Of a DNA stretch of 64,000 bases, positions 9,715 to 23,029 are shown in pieces. The position numbers and the translations under genes were made by a program. Source of the stretch: Neisseria perflava (GTDB lineage: Bacteria > Pseudomonadota > Gammaproteobacteria > Burkholderiales > Neisseriaceae); NCBI RefSeq assembly GCF_002863305.2, contig NZ_CP136962.1, positions 1-64,000 on the forward strand, written 5' to 3'. How positions within the stretch are numbered: the first letter of the stretch is position 1; each line of letters starts with the position of its first letter. The notes below the pieces were generated by a model that was not told where the DNA came from, ran no database searches, and was given only the letters and a program-made list of their open reading frames with translations.

Positions 9715-9748
9715 AAATATTAAAATATCTCAATACATTGCGTAATTT

Positions 9749-10759
9749 ATGGGAAAAAAATTAATCAGCATCAGTATGGTGCGCAACGAAAACGACGTTA
9801 TCGAATCGTTTGTCCGTCATAATCTCGAGCTGATGGATGAAATGCACATCATCGATCACGGCAGCAGCGATGGAACAAGGGAAATCCTGATTCAATTGAA
9901 AGAAGAAGGTTTGCCGATATTTATCTATCAATATCAAGCGCTCAAGTTCAATCATGAGCAATTGGTCAACCAGTTGATGAAGCAGCTTGTAGCAAAAGAT
10001 GAAGCGATAGATTTCGTTTTTCCGCTGGATGCGGACGAATTTATTTCATGTCCTAGCCGTACCATGCTGGAACAACTCTTGGATGTCATCGGCGAAAACA
10101 GGATCGGCATGTACCTTTGGCGCGGCTATTTGCCGACATCGTTGCAATACAACCCCGATTTCACCACACAATTTACCGAGCAACGCCTCGAAACGCTCTT
10201 TACCCCCAAAGTCATTATTCCCAGATGGGCTGCCGAATCTTGCAGCGTGATTATCGGCTGCCATTACATGTTGGATAAAGATGGCAACAAGGTTAAATCA
10301 ACCCTGTTTCATTCGCCGGATTATCGAGGTTTACATTCCTGGTTTATCGAGCAGTTTGCCGCCCAATTTGCGGAGACCGATTTGTTGTGGCTGGGGCATT
10401 TCCCAATCCGCTCCTTGAACCAGCACATCAAAAAAATCCTCGAAAAGTCCATCTTGATTGCCATTAAAGACGGAAGCAACGATATTGCCTGGGAAAACCA
10501 GTTGCGCGAATTGTTGGATAACGGCATGAAGATGGACTTGAACGATTTACGGCTGTTGGCATACAGATACCGCTCCGGCTCTACAAGTTTGGAAGACCCG
10601 CATTGTAAAGTCAGCCGTTACGAACCCTTGCGTAAAAAACCGCTGACGCTGAAATACACCTCGCCGGAAGCAGGCGATCCTTTGATGACTGTCGGACATC
10701 TGGTACTTGCATTGGCAAGCGGCGCACAAGATTCCTCTTTAGGCCTTAAGGCTGTTTGA
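9749..10759 (+). CDS. Glycosyltransferase family 2-like protein
   Basis: The 336-residue soluble protein opens with ISMVRNENDVIESFVRHNL and DHGSSDGTREI, and has a DxD-type motif in FPLDADEF (Asp 94 and Asp 96), the usual metal and nucleotide-sugar site of GT-A folds. This pattern matches the glycosyltransferase 2-like group often found in surface polysaccharide or lipooligosaccharide loci. The sugar and acceptor cannot be told. It starts 35 bases after dxs and is followed within 35 bases by sdaA, so the three may be co-transcribed without an obvious functional link. The end LKAV and stop are encoded by a two-mismatch DUS. Confidence 0.8.
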   Translation: MGKKLISISMVRNENDVIESFVRHNLELMDEMHIIDHGSSDGTREILIQLKEEGLPIFIYQYQALKFNHEQLVNQLMKQLVAKDEAIDFVFPLDADEFISCPSRTMLEQLLDVIGENRIGMYLWRGYLPTSLQYNPDFTTQFTEQRLETLFTPKVIIPRWAAESCSVIIGCHYMLDKDGNKVKSTLFHSPDYRGLHSWFIEQFAAQFAETDLLWLGHFPIRSLNQHIKKILEKSILIAIKDGSNDIAWENQLRELLDNGMKMDLNDLRLLAYRYRSGSTSLEDPHCKVSRYEPLRKKPLTLKYTSPEAGDPLMTVGHLVLALASGAQDSSLGLKAV

Positions 10760-10794
10760 AAAACACAGACCGCACACACAATAATAGGAAAATT

Positions 10795-12195
10795 ATGATC
10801 AGCATCTTTGATATTTTCAAAATCGGCATCGGCCCGTCCAGCTCGCACACCGTCGGCCCGATGAAGGCCGCGGCCGCCTTTGCCGATTTGCTGCATGCCG
10901 AAAACTTGGACACACAAGTGGCGCGCATTGTCATTGAAGTGTACGGCTCACTTGCCTTGACCGGCATCGGACACGGCACATTCGACGCATTATTGCTCGG
11001 TTTGGAAGGCAGCCTGCCGCACGATATTCCGCTGGCAGACATCCCCCAACGCTTGGAACGCATCCGCACGCAACACGTTTTAAAACTCAACGGCCGCGAA
11101 ATGGCCTTCAATCCCGAAAAAGATTTGGATATCCGCGGCGACAAAGTGTTGCCCAAACATCCGAACGGCCTGAATTTTATCGCCTACCATTCAGACGGCC
11201 TGAAGCTGAAAGAGCAGATCTATTATTCGGTTGGCGGCGGTTTTATCGTAACAGAAGAAGGGTTTGCACAAGAGGCGCAGGAAAATGCCGATGTGCCGTA
11301 TCCTTACAAAAACTGCGACGAGCTGCTGGCACAATGCCGTCTGAACCAGTTGAATATTTCCGAAGTCGTGTTGGCCAATGAAGCGGCGTTGGCAGGTTGC
11401 GACGAAGCGGAAGTGCGCCGCCGTGTGGCCGCCGTAGCCGATGTGATGGAAAACTGCATCAAGCGCGGTTTGGGTGCGGAAGGGCAATTGCCGGGCGGCT
11501 TGAACGTCCGCCGCCGCGCGCCGCAGTTGGCGGCCAAACTCAAAGTCCTGCGCGAGAGCGAAATCGTCAATACCCAACTTTGGCCGATGGTATACGCCAT
11601 GGCGGTCAATGAAGAAAACGCCGCAGGCGGCCGCGTCGTAACCGCACCGACCAACGGCGCGGCAGGCATTATTCCTGCCGTCTTGCACTATTTCCGCAAA
11701 TTTAATCCGCACGCCAAGCAATCACGTGTCGAAGATTTCCTGCTGACTGCCGGCGCCATCGGCATTTTGTACAAAACCAACGCATCGATTTCCGGCGCGG
11801 ATGTCGGCTGCCAAGGCGAAGTCGGCGTAGCGTGTTCCATGGCGGCTGGGGCATACGCCGAAGTTATCGGCGGAACACCGAAACAAGTTGAAAACGCCGC
11901 CGAAATGGCCATGGAACACCACTTGGGCCTGACCTGCGACCCTGTCGGCGGCTTGGTACAAATCCCCTGTATCGAGCGTAACGGTATCGCCGCCGAAAAA
12001 GCCCTCAAGCTCGCCACCCTCGCGCTTTTGGAAGACGGCACAGACAAAAAAGTCTCGCTTGATGAAGTGATTCAAACCATGTTGCAAACCGGCCGCGATA
12101 TGAAGGCAACCTACAAAGAAACCTCGCTCGCCGGCTTGGCCGTTACCTTGCAGAAAAAAGCCATACCGGTATCCGTGCGCGTTGTGGAATGTTAG
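10795..12195 (+). CDS. sdaA: L-serine dehydratase, one-chain iron-sulfur type
   Basis: SdaA deaminates L-serine to pyruvate and ammonia with an oxygen-sensitive [4Fe-4S] cluster. The 466-residue protein contains the [15 protein letters not shown] serine/phosphate-binding start, and the three cluster cysteines at 339 (GADVGCQGE), 381 (GLTCDPVGG) and 392 (IPCIERN), at the same spacing as E. coli SdaA. An AGGAAA site precedes the ATG; a slightly longer upstream start would add unrelated residues. The beta and alpha parts are fused, as in enterobacteria. An in-gene DUS encodes SDGL near residue 131. A strong DUS-pair terminator follows. Confidence 0.97.
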   Translation: MISIFDIFKIGIGPSSSHTVGPMKAAAAFADLLHAENLDTQVARIVIEVYGSLALTGIGHGTFDALLLGLEGSLPHDIPLADIPQRLERIRTQHVLKLNGREMAFNPEKDLDIRGDKVLPKHPNGLNFIAYHSDGLKLKEQIYYSVGGGFIVTEEGFAQEAQENADVPYPYKNCDELLAQCRLNQLNISEVVLANEAALAGCDEAEVRRRVAAVADVMENCIKRGLGAEGQLPGGLNVRRRAPQLAAKLKVLRESEIVNTQLWPMVYAMAVNEENAAGGRVVTAPTNGAAGIIPAVLHYFRKFNPHAKQSRVEDFLLTAGAIGILYKTNASISGADVGCQGEVGVACSMAAGAYAEVIGGTPKQVENAAEMAMEHHLGLTCDPVGGLVQIPCIERNGIAAEKALKLATLALLEDGTDKKVSLDEVIQTMLQTGRDMKATYKETSLAGLAVTLQKKAIPVSVRVVEC

Positions 12196-12221
12196 CAATA
12201 GGGTAAGGGATCGGCACGATA

Positions 12222-12260
12222 AAAAAAGGCCGTCTGAAAAACTTTCAGACGGCCTTTTTT
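12222..12260. terminator. DUS-pair terminator after sdaA
   Basis: A7 and T6 runs flank an inverted AG-DUS pair with a short loop; it serves sdaA and the converging small gene. Confidence 0.92.
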
Positions 12261-12275
12261 GTATGGATCGAATAA

Positions 12276-12497
12276 CTAACCGTTTTTTTGATAAGGGTTT
12301 TCTAGTCCGGCCATTAAGTCGCGGAAGTATTCGCGCAACTGTTTTTCGGAGCAACCCATCAGCAGCGCGTCTTCAAATGCGTCCTGCGCTATTTGGTACA
12401 GTTCGTTCAAGTTTTCGGTCATGACTTTGACTTTTTCGGTGCAGGAAACGATCTGACCATCGTCGTCATACCATTTGGGCATTTGCGGCATTGCCAT
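12276..12497 (-). CDS. Small conserved-looking acidic protein, unknown function
   Basis: The 73-residue protein MAMPQMPKWYDDDG... has no signal peptide or membrane segment and is predicted mostly helical, with an acidic middle and the end LENPYQKNG. An upstream GAGGTGAG-type sequence before the ATG is a good ribosome-binding site. It lies nine bases after the stop of the NlpC/P60 gene on the same strand, which suggests one transcript. I do not recognise a domain; coding-like codon use and close spacing make it a likely real gene. Confidence 0.7.
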   Translation of the reverse strand: MAMPQMPKWYDDDGQIVSCTEKVKVMTENLNELYQIAQDAFEDALLMGCSEKQLREYFRDLMAGLENPYQKNG

Positions 12498-12505
12498 AGC
12501 TCACC

Positions 12506-13135
12506 TCAATTCAAGAAACGGGATGGGTCGTTTTTCTTCACGCGGCGGGCAAAGGCGTATTTTCCGTTCCAATATTTGTGGCCGAGGCTGGTAATTTCGA
12601 TACGTTTGCCCGTTCTCGGCGCGTGAATGAAATTGTTGTTGCCGATGTAAAGGCCGACGTGGGAAATACGGCCGCGACCCATGGTGCGGAAAAAGACCAT
12701 GTCGCCCGGCTGCAACTCGGAACGGTTCACGGCAACGCCCATTTGCGCTTGTTCGGCAGAGGTGCGCGGCAGGTTTACGCCCATGGCGCGTTTAAAGATG
12801 TGTTGCATGAAGCCGCTGCAGTCAAAGCCGGTAGAAGCTGATGTGCCGCCGTAGCGGTAGGCCACGCCGAGCAAACCCATGGCGCTGCCGATTAACTCAT
12901 CTGCATTGCCCGAAGGTGCGCGCGTATTGTTGCTTGAGGCAGGATAGGTATTGGTGGGATGGACAGGGGTTGCCTGACGCGTATTGCCGTAAACGTTGGC
13001 GTTGTCGTTGAATTGGTTTAAAACACGCTGACGGGTGGTAATCAGGTTTTCCAAATCATCGGCGTAAGAAAAATTGACGCTCGCGAGCATAGCGACCGAA
13101 GTCCAAACTGCTGCGAGCCGGAGTAAAAAATTCAT
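12506..13135 (-). CDS. NlpC/P60 peptidoglycan endopeptidase
   Basis: This is a secreted cysteine peptidase that probably cuts peptide stems in peptidoglycan. The 209-residue product has a signal peptide (MNFLLRLAAVWTSVAMLASVNFSYA), a low-complexity Asn/Thr/Pro linker around 45-75, and a C-terminal NlpC/P60 domain with the catalytic Cys 106 in GFDCSGFM, the His in SHVGLYIG and a polar residue His in NNFIHAP. PGDMVFF precedes the histidine as usual. The ATG at 13133-13135 starts the signal peptide; a further upstream start is less likely. The partner gene downstream is a small unknown protein. Confidence 0.92.
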   Translation of the reverse strand: MNFLLRLAAVWTSVAMLASVNFSYADDLENLITTRQRVLNQFNDNANVYGNTRQATPVHPTNTYPASSNNTRAPSGNADELIGSAMGLLGVAYRYGGTSASTGFDCSGFMQHIFKRAMGVNLPRTSAEQAQMGVAVNRSELQPGDMVFFRTMGRGRISHVGLYIGNNNFIHAPRTGKRIEITSLGHKYWNGKYAFARRVKKNDPSRFLN

Positions 13136-13395
13136 TATAAAAACTTCCGTTTCAGAAGGCATTCCCTGCCGATTGCAGGCACATTGCCGGTTTCTGAGAT
13201 GTTATCCCGTATCATTCTCTTGTTATCTGCTTGATTGTATTCAAAAACCGTCTTTTTGGCAAAAAAACTGCTGTTATTTTGCGTTAAACCCTTGTTTCCA
13301 AACAAACTAGAAAAACATTAAATGCGGTTTCGCTTGATTTATCCTCCGCTGCAACCATATAAGCGGCATTCATTGATTTATTTTCAGAGACTGAC

Positions 13396-14292
13396 ATGAC
13401 ACAAAATCACAGCGATATCCGTACACGCTTTATCTTTGACGATATGCCTATCCGCGGTATGCACATCCGCCTCGAAAAGGTTTGGCACCACATCGTCAAC
13501 CAAAAACATTATCCTGTCGCCATCCGCCGCGCTTTGGGCGAGTTGCTGGCCGCCGGCTCTTTATTGTCTGCCAACCTTAAAAACGAAGGCACGCTGATTG
13601 TTCAGGTTCAAGGTCAGGGCCGTCTGAAAATGTTAGTGGTGGAAGCTACTTCTGAAAATACTGTCCGTGCTACCGCGCGTTGGGACGAAACCGCTGAAAT
13701 CCGTGATGACGAAAGCCTGACTGCGCTGTTGGGCGAAAACAGCGTGTTTGTGTTGACCCATCAGCCTAAAGATGCCGACCCATGGCAAGGCGTTGTCCCG
13801 CTGGAAGGCGACAGCATTGCGCAAATGCTGGTCAACTATATGAAACGTTCCGAGCAGCTCGATACCTATATTACGCTTGCCGCTGACGACCAAGCCGCAG
13901 GTGCATTATTGCTGCAACGTCTGCCGGAAGAAGAATTGGATGATGCCGCTTGGGAGCATGTGACCACGCTTGCGCAAACGCTTACTCCGCAAGAATTGAC
14001 CGGTTTGGATGCGCATCACGCCCTTTACCGCCTTTACCATGAAACCCCGCCCCGCGTTTTTGAACCGGAAGCCATCGAGTTTGCCTGCACCTGTTCCCGT
14101 GGCAAAGTCAGCGATATGCTGTTGATGCTTGGTGGTCAGGAAGTCGGCGGCGTGGTGGCGGAACAAGGCAGCATTCAAATCGATTGCGATTTCTGCCATA
14201 GCAAGTATGTGTTTGATGAAACCGATGTCAACGCTTTGTTTGGCGCGGATGTGGTGAATGCCGTCCGTCAAGAAAATGAGCGTTTGCAGTAA
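13396..14292 (+). CDS. hslO: Redox-regulated chaperone Hsp33
   Basis: Hsp33 is a cytosolic holdase switched on by oxidation and unfolding. The 298-residue protein starts MTQNHSDIRTRFIFDDMPIRG, and ends with the zinc centre: CTC at residues 231 and 233 and CDFC at 264 and 267, the CxC-CxxC switch of the family. The middle has the QGQGRLKMLVVEA stretch in which a DUS copy encodes GRLK. It stands alone on the plus strand, with a hairpin terminator 40 bases downstream. The upstream 260 bases hold no gene but must carry its promoter. Confidence 0.96.
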   Translation: MTQNHSDIRTRFIFDDMPIRGMHIRLEKVWHHIVNQKHYPVAIRRALGELLAAGSLLSANLKNEGTLIVQVQGQGRLKMLVVEATSENTVRATARWDETAEIRDDESLTALLGENSVFVLTHQPKDADPWQGVVPLEGDSIAQMLVNYMKRSEQLDTYITLAADDQAAGALLLQRLPEEELDDAAWEHVTTLAQTLTPQELTGLDAHHALYRLYHETPPRVFEPEAIEFACTCSRGKVSDMLLMLGGQEVGGVVAEQGSIQIDCDFCHSKYVFDETDVNALFGADVVNAVRQENERLQ

Positions 14293-14331
14293 GCAGGGGA
14301 TAAAAGTTTCTTAAGGAAATTGGCTTAATAG

Positions 14332-14363
14332 AAGGGCAGGTGTAATACCTGTCCTTTCTTTTT
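14332..14363 (+). terminator. Rho-independent terminator of hslO
   Basis: AAGGGCAGGT pairs with ACCTGTCCTT around a short loop, then CTTTTT follows. Confidence 0.8.
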
Positions 14364-14390
14364 GGGAAAACTGAATATCATCAATAGAAA

Positions 14391-14430
14391 ATGCCGTCTG
14401 AAAAAAGCGTGGGCTGATTTCAGACGGCAT
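14391..14430. repeat. Inverted AT-DUS pair
   Basis: Both arms are ATGCCGTCTGAA, the AT dialect typical of N. meningitidis/gonorrhoeae, not the AG form that dominates the window. The pair lies between convergent hslO and tyrS and can end tyrS transcription. Confidence 0.88.
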
Positions 14431-14464
14431 GATTGTTTTAAACGATGCGTTTAATGTTTAAAGA

Positions 14465-15760
14465 TTATTTCCAAACCAACAAAGCGTGGTTGCGTTTGCC
14501 ACGGCGGACGATAGTGTATTTGCCGAAACGTTTGTGTTCGTCGGTCAGCATGTAGGCATCGTCAGGTTTTTCAGCGGCATGGTTCGGATTGTTGGCTTCG
14601 GCAGGTTTGCCGTTGAGCAAAACCGCTTTGCTATTTACAAAACCGCGTGCTTCTTTGTTGGAAGACGCCAAACCGGTTTTTACCAAAGTCTCAACTACGT
14701 TGAGGCTCTCGGAAACTTCAAAAGTCGGCAGGCCGTCGAGTGCCAGCTGCTCGAAGTCGCTTTCGGTGAGATGGCTTTGGTCTTCGGCAAACAGGCTTTC
14801 TGAAATACGTTGGGCGGCGGCAAGGGCCTCTTCGCCGTGAATCAGACGGGTCATTTCCTCAGCGAGAATACGTTGTGCTTCAGGTTTGGTACCGCTGGCT
14901 TTATCTTTAGCTTCGATGGCATCGATTTCTTCGATAGATAGGAAGGTAAAGTATTTCAGGAATTTATACACATCGGCATCGGCCACTTTCAGCCAGAACT
15001 GGTAGAACTGATACGGCGAGGTTTTCTTCGCGTTCAACCATACTGCGCCGCCTTCGGTTTTACCGAATTTGGTGCCGTCTGATTTGGTTACCAAAGGCAG
15101 GGTCAGGCCGAATACTTGTTTTTGGTGCAGACGGCGGGTCAAGTCGATACCGGCAGTGATGTTGCCCCATTGGTCGGAACCGCCGATTTCCAAAACTGCG
15201 CCATGACGTTTGTTCAATTCGGCAAAGTCGTAGCCTTGCAGCAGGGAGTAGGCGAACTCGGTGAAGGAAATGCCCACATCGTCGCGCTCGATACGCTGTT
15301 TGACGGACTCTTTGTTCAGCATAGCGTTGACGGAAAAATGCTTGCCGATGTCGCGCAGGAAGTCGAGGCAGTTCATGCTGCCGAACCAGTCGGCGTTGTT
15401 GGCCATAATGGCTGCGTTATCGCCTTCAAAGCTTAAGAAAGGGGTCAATTGGTTGCGGATGCTTTCTACCCAGCCGGCAACGGTTTCGGCAGAGTTCAAG
15501 CTGCGCTCCACAGCTTTGAAGCTTGGGTCGCCAATCATGCCGGTCGCGCCGCCCACCAATGCAATCGGCGTATGGCCGGCTTGTTGGAAACGGCGCAATG
15601 CCAATACAGGCAGCAAGTGGCCGATGTGCAGGCTGTCGGCTGTCGGGTCAAAACCGCAATAGAGGGAAATTTTTTGTTCGTTTAGCAAAGCGTCTAAGGC
15701 TTCGATGTCGGTAGTTTGGGCGATTAAGCCACGCGATTGTAGGTCTTTGATGACGCTCAT
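14465..15760 (-). CDS. tyrS: Tyrosyl-tRNA synthetase
   Basis: TyrRS is a class I synthetase that charges tRNA-Tyr. The 431-residue product has the tyrosine pocket and HIGH-type motif in [36 protein letters not shown], and the KMSKS-type loop KFGKTEGG near residue 232; an S4 RNA-binding domain follows at the C-terminus ([18 protein letters not shown]). Length and order are normal for the TyrS1 type. The ATG at 15758-15760 starts [15 protein letters not shown]. It is monocistronic between the acyltransferase gene and the AT-DUS pair. No T-box-like leader was noticed, as expected for this phylum. Confidence 0.97.
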   Translation of the reverse strand: MSVIKDLQSRGLIAQTTDIEALDALLNEQKISLYCGFDPTADSLHIGHLLPVLALRRFQQAGHTPIALVGGATGMIGDPSFKAVERSLNSAETVAGWVESIRNQLTPFLSFEGDNAAIMANNADWFGSMNCLDFLRDIGKHFSVNAMLNKESVKQRIERDDVGISFTEFAYSLLQGYDFAELNKRHGAVLEIGGSDQWGNITAGIDLTRRLHQKQVFGLTLPLVTKSDGTKFGKTEGGAVWLNAKKTSPYQFYQFWLKVADADVYKFLKYFTFLSIEEIDAIEAKDKASGTKPEAQRILAEEMTRLIHGEEALAAAQRISESLFAEDQSHLTESDFEQLALDGLPTFEVSESLNVVETLVKTGLASSNKEARGFVNSKAVLLNGKPAEANNPNHAAEKPDDAYMLTDEHKRFGKYTIVRRGKRNHALLVWK

Positions 15761-15835
15761 TGTTATCTTCCAAAAAAATTAGCAGTTTTACAAACTGCTA
15801 ATTGTAACAAATTTCATCGGATGAATGGCTATGGC

Positions 15836-17695
15836 TTACTGAAGAAGCGTGTGTTTTTCAGAAAAACGCTTGGCCAGTTCTCTGCCACCGTAAGGGTTAA
15901 TGTGGTCTCTATCAGAATAAACCGGCAATCCATTGATTTTGAAGTTCTCCGGAATATAGGCGGTAGCATCGATAATGTGTACATTGGCATATTTTTCTGC
16001 CAATTCTTTGATGCGTTCATTTCCTTTTGAAGTGACTGTTTCATTAATGGCAAGATTTTGACTAAATCTCGGTATGCGGTAAGACAGAATATAGGCACGC
16101 AAGCCGTTGTATGACAGATTAGGGTTGTCTATCATCAGGTAAACCGCTTGTTTTTCCGAAGAAAGTTTTTGTAACATGAGGTCGAATTTTTTGAAAAAAT
16201 CGGCATCGTAAGCAAGGGAGTGGCTGTTTTCAGGCATTTGGCTGCCCCAGCGCATGGCCAAAAGCACTTTTGAGTATTGGGGCAGATGCTCTTTGGCATA
16301 CTGATAAACGGCACGGCAGGAGGCGTTTTTCTTGAATACGGGTGCGGCATAATCTTCTACATAGGCACAACTGTCCGCAGAAACCATCGTTGCCGACCAT
16401 TTTTCTTTTTTGCCGACGGTATCAAAAAACGTTTTATATTGGTCGGCATGCGAATCGCCTAGAATCAGTAATTTCGGCTGTTTGTCTGTATCGCCCCAAA
16501 TACACTGTTTGTCGGTATTGTTGTGACAAGAAGTGTAGGAACGCGCCAATCCCATACGGTCGTATTGCTCCATAAACGGGAGCTTCATGGCAAGAAAAGG
16601 CGTAATGGCCAAAACAAGCATGGGGACGGCATAAACCCATGTTACAGATTGGGCAAAAGAGCCTTTCCACTTTTTAAACGGTTTCTCGACAAAATAATAA
16701 GAAAACAGGGAGAGTGCAAACATTAAGACAATCGCGGCTGCAGTCGAATACGAAGGCAGATTGTTTGAACCGATGTATCTCATAAAAGCCAATACAGGCC
16801 AATGCCACAGATACAGTGAATAGGAAATCAAGCCTATGCCGACGGTAATCTTCCATTGGAAAAATTGTTTCAGCCGGTGTTCAAATTGATTGAAATAAAT
16901 GAATGCGGCGGCGGCCAAACAAGGAATGATGGCGGCAGGCCCCGGGAAATAGGCAGTTTTTTCCGTATAGGCAAACAGGCAGGCAAACAGTACGCAGACG
17001 GAAAGCAATGCGCCTGTCGCCGCATATGGTTTGCCGGTATCCAGCCCTTGTTGTTGCCGGTATTGCATCCACACGGCCGTCAACGAGCCGATCAGCATTT
17101 CGCAGGCGCGCAGATGGGGCAGGTAATATTTATCCAGTGCAGTCGGTATAAAAGAAGCCAAAATGCTGAATACGCATAGCGTGATGAGGAAGGCAAACTG
17201 AGTGCGCCAGCTTTTGCGGACAACCAGTAACAGCAATATCGGAAAGATGAAATAATATTGCTCTTCGACCGATAAAGACCAAATGTGAAGCAAAGGTTTT
17301 TCTTCTTGTATGGGGTCGAAATAGCCCTGACCCTTTGCAAAAAAGATATTGGAGATGAATCCCAAGGTAGACAGTGCCGTCCTCCATAAAAGGGAAAAAT
17401 CATCTTTGGTAAATAAAAGAAAGCCGCATATCAGCGTTGCCGCCAATACGGTAAAAAATGCGGGCAGTATCCGCTTGATACGGCGGATGTAAAACTTTTT
17501 GAACGAGAAAATCCCGCTACTCATTTCACGATGGATAATCATCGTGATCAGAAAGCCGGAAATGACAAAAAAGATATCAACACCAAGAAAGCCGCCAGGC
17601 AGCCAGTTTTTTTCAATATGGAAAACGACAACGGATAGAACAGCAACGGCACGCAATGTATCAATATCTGGGCGGTAAGATAAAACTTTGCTCAT
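15836..17695 (-). CDS. Membrane O-acyltransferase (acyltransferase 3) with SGNH domain
   Basis: The 619-residue protein combines an acyltransferase-3 membrane domain (about ten spans, residues 1-350) starting YRPDIDTLRAVAVLSVVVFH, with the conserved Arg 15 and His 26, and a periplasmic SGNH domain with ILGDSHADQ (Ser about 415) and a C-terminal DHIN (about 597-600) that supplies the Asp-His pair. OafA/OatA-like enzymes of this layout move acetyl groups across the membrane onto surface glycans or peptidoglycan. The acceptor here could be lipooligosaccharide, capsule or peptidoglycan; context does not decide. It lies 75 bases upstream of tyrS on the same strand, with AT-rich DNA before it. Confidence 0.88.
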   Translation of the reverse strand: MSKVLSYRPDIDTLRAVAVLSVVVFHIEKNWLPGGFLGVDIFFVISGFLITMIIHREMSSGIFSFKKFYIRRIKRILPAFFTVLAATLICGFLLFTKDDFSLLWRTALSTLGFISNIFFAKGQGYFDPIQEEKPLLHIWSLSVEEQYYFIFPILLLLVVRKSWRTQFAFLITLCVFSILASFIPTALDKYYLPHLRACEMLIGSLTAVWMQYRQQQGLDTGKPYAATGALLSVCVLFACLFAYTEKTAYFPGPAAIIPCLAAAAFIYFNQFEHRLKQFFQWKITVGIGLISYSLYLWHWPVLAFMRYIGSNNLPSYSTAAAIVLMFALSLFSYYFVEKPFKKWKGSFAQSVTWVYAVPMLVLAITPFLAMKLPFMEQYDRMGLARSYTSCHNNTDKQCIWGDTDKQPKLLILGDSHADQYKTFFDTVGKKEKWSATMVSADSCAYVEDYAAPVFKKNASCRAVYQYAKEHLPQYSKVLLAMRWGSQMPENSHSLAYDADFFKKFDLMLQKLSSEKQAVYLMIDNPNLSYNGLRAYILSYRIPRFSQNLAINETVTSKGNERIKELAEKYANVHIIDATAYIPENFKINGLPVYSDRDHINPYGGRELAKRFSEKHTLLQ

Positions 17696-18180
17696 AATAT
17701 TTTGATTTTAATTAGTTTATTTTAATAGCGTCGTCTGAAAAGTGATTCCTGCCGAGAATGGCAGTATTTCGGAGGTCGGCCATCGTTTGTCGGAACAGGG
17801 CAGTTTATTTGCCTTCTTAGAATGATTGCTGATGATATGAGTTTGAATAGTAATGGATTAGAGTAGGAATAAAGTTGATAGTTTCAACATAATATTTAAT
17901 ATGTTGTTTTTATAATGAATCAATACGATGTGGTATTGTTTGATTTTTCATTGTCATATCAATGATATTGTTATTGATGATGTAACCTTGCGCTATTTTT
18001 AGGTAAGGTGTTGGTAAGAGATGAGAGATTTAAAGAGAGAAAAATTACGGGCCATGCCCGTATTTATTATGGAGATAATGTCTTGTTTTGTCGATATTTC
18101 AAGACGTGAGGCCGTCTGAAAATAAATTCAGACGGCCTTAATCTTAGTAAAGGCCGTCTGAAAAAAGCGTTTTACCGGGT
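17696..18180. other. AT-rich intergenic region, 485 bases
   Basis: No coding frame is convincing. It contains a one-mismatch DUS near 17730, AT-rich sequence, a short perfect hairpin TACGGGC-CAT-GCCCGTA at 18046-18062 followed by TTTATTAT, an inverted AG-DUS pair at 18109-18138, and another DUS at 18151-18162. The acyltransferase promoter lies at the left side and the ychF terminator at the right. The hairpin may end a small RNA, but I see no firm promoter for one. Confidence 0.5.
18109..18138 (-). terminator. DUS pair downstream of ychF
   Basis: An inverted AG-DUS pair with a short loop lies 43 bases past the ychF stop. On the minus strand it is followed by no strong T tract, so efficiency is uncertain. 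Confidence 0.65.
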
Positions 18181-19272
<1,092 letters not shown>

Positions 19273-19397
19273 GGTTTTTCCTGAAAAGATAAAAGTTTAA
19301 CGGCGGATTATAGCATATTGTGAAGGTACTCAAAACAGCCGCAATGCTGGTGTGTTCTTATAATAAAAGGCCGTCTGAAAAAAGAAGGGTCAGGCAT

Positions 19398-19787
19398 TCA
19401 GCTTATTGTGCTTCCGAAGAATGAGAAAATGAATAAAGCCATTAAATAAAACAATTTTTCGGATAGGAGGCTTAAGATCAAACCCAAAAGAATGCCCAGT
19501 ACCCAATAAATCATCTGACGGTGTTTCGGGTTGGATGCGGTACGTAACATTTTGAAATACAAAACCAGACAGCCGAACATGCAGATTGTTTGAAACAGAA
19601 TGAGGGGGAGGCTGTCAATGGCTTCGGAAATCGAACCATAAAGGATGATTGTCCCTATGCGTATGCATAAATAAATTAAAGCTGAGCCTGCAGCCGAACT
19701 CCCAAAAGGGAGGGGCGTGTCGGATGAGTCGGGTGTTTTGTGGGGCTGAAGCCTGCCAAATAACAATATAAATACAATGTCAAACAT
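19398..19787 (-). CDS. Hypothetical small membrane protein
   Basis: The 129-residue protein has a polar segment around residues 12-32 and then about three hydrophobic stretches (AAGSALIYLCIRIGTIIL, LILFQTICMFGCLVLYF and the C-terminal MALFIFSFF). I do not recognise the family. There is no strong ribosome-binding site before the ATG at 19785-19787. GC content is lower than in neighbouring core genes. It sits alone between ychF and ppc; it may be a genus-specific gene or an eroding one. Confidence 0.5.
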   Translation of the reverse strand: MFDIVFILLFGRLQPHKTPDSSDTPLPFGSSAAGSALIYLCIRIGTIILYGSISEAIDSLPLILFQTICMFGCLVLYFKMLRTASNPKHRQMIYWVLGILLGLILSLLSEKLFYLMALFIFSFFGSTIS

Positions 19788-20139
19788 ATTGATAGTTGCC
19801 TTGGTGTGAGATGTTTTTGTTTTTCAGACGGCCTCAGGGTTGTCTGAAAGCGTATTGTGCGGCGATATGCGATGGTGCCGCAGTAAGGTATGTCAGTAGG
19901 TCGACCATCCACCATGCTGAAGCGGTTGTTATGCTTCAGTGAACATATTGATTTGGCAGAGGGTTATCTGCTATTTCTCCAAATAGTCTGAAATACAGGG
20001 TAAGTTAAATGAATAGGGTAAGAGTGGCAAGCAGGTTGAGAAACAGTATGAGGCTTGTGGGTAAAACCTTTGCCACGGTTCGCAGTTAGTTTAAAGGCCG
20101 TCTGAAAACTGTTTCAGACGGCCTTTTTTCCGTACTGCC
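19788..20139. other. Intergenic region between hypothetical gene and ppc
   Basis: There is no gene I can support. It includes a single reverse DUS near 19823-19834, a CTGAAGC...GCTTCAG inverted repeat near 19918-19942, and the DUS-pair terminator of ppc at 20095-20124. The remainder looks non-coding. Confidence 0.5.
20095..20128 (-). terminator. DUS-pair terminator after ppc
   Basis: Inverted AG-DUS arms lie 12 bases downstream of the ppc stop; A and T runs flank the stem. Confidence 0.85.
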
Positions 20140-22863
<2,724 letters not shown>

Positions 22864-23029
22864 TTAATTTGGGTGTATCGTGAATCCATTGTATAGCAAA
22901 TTTTTGTAAACTGCCAATGGTAACATCCGATACATTTCAAACCGGAAAACGGCCGTCTGTATCCGCCGCGTGGTCGCTGTCTGTAAAATGCCGTAAAATA
23001 TTGCCCATCAAAACAGAGGCGAGAAACCC

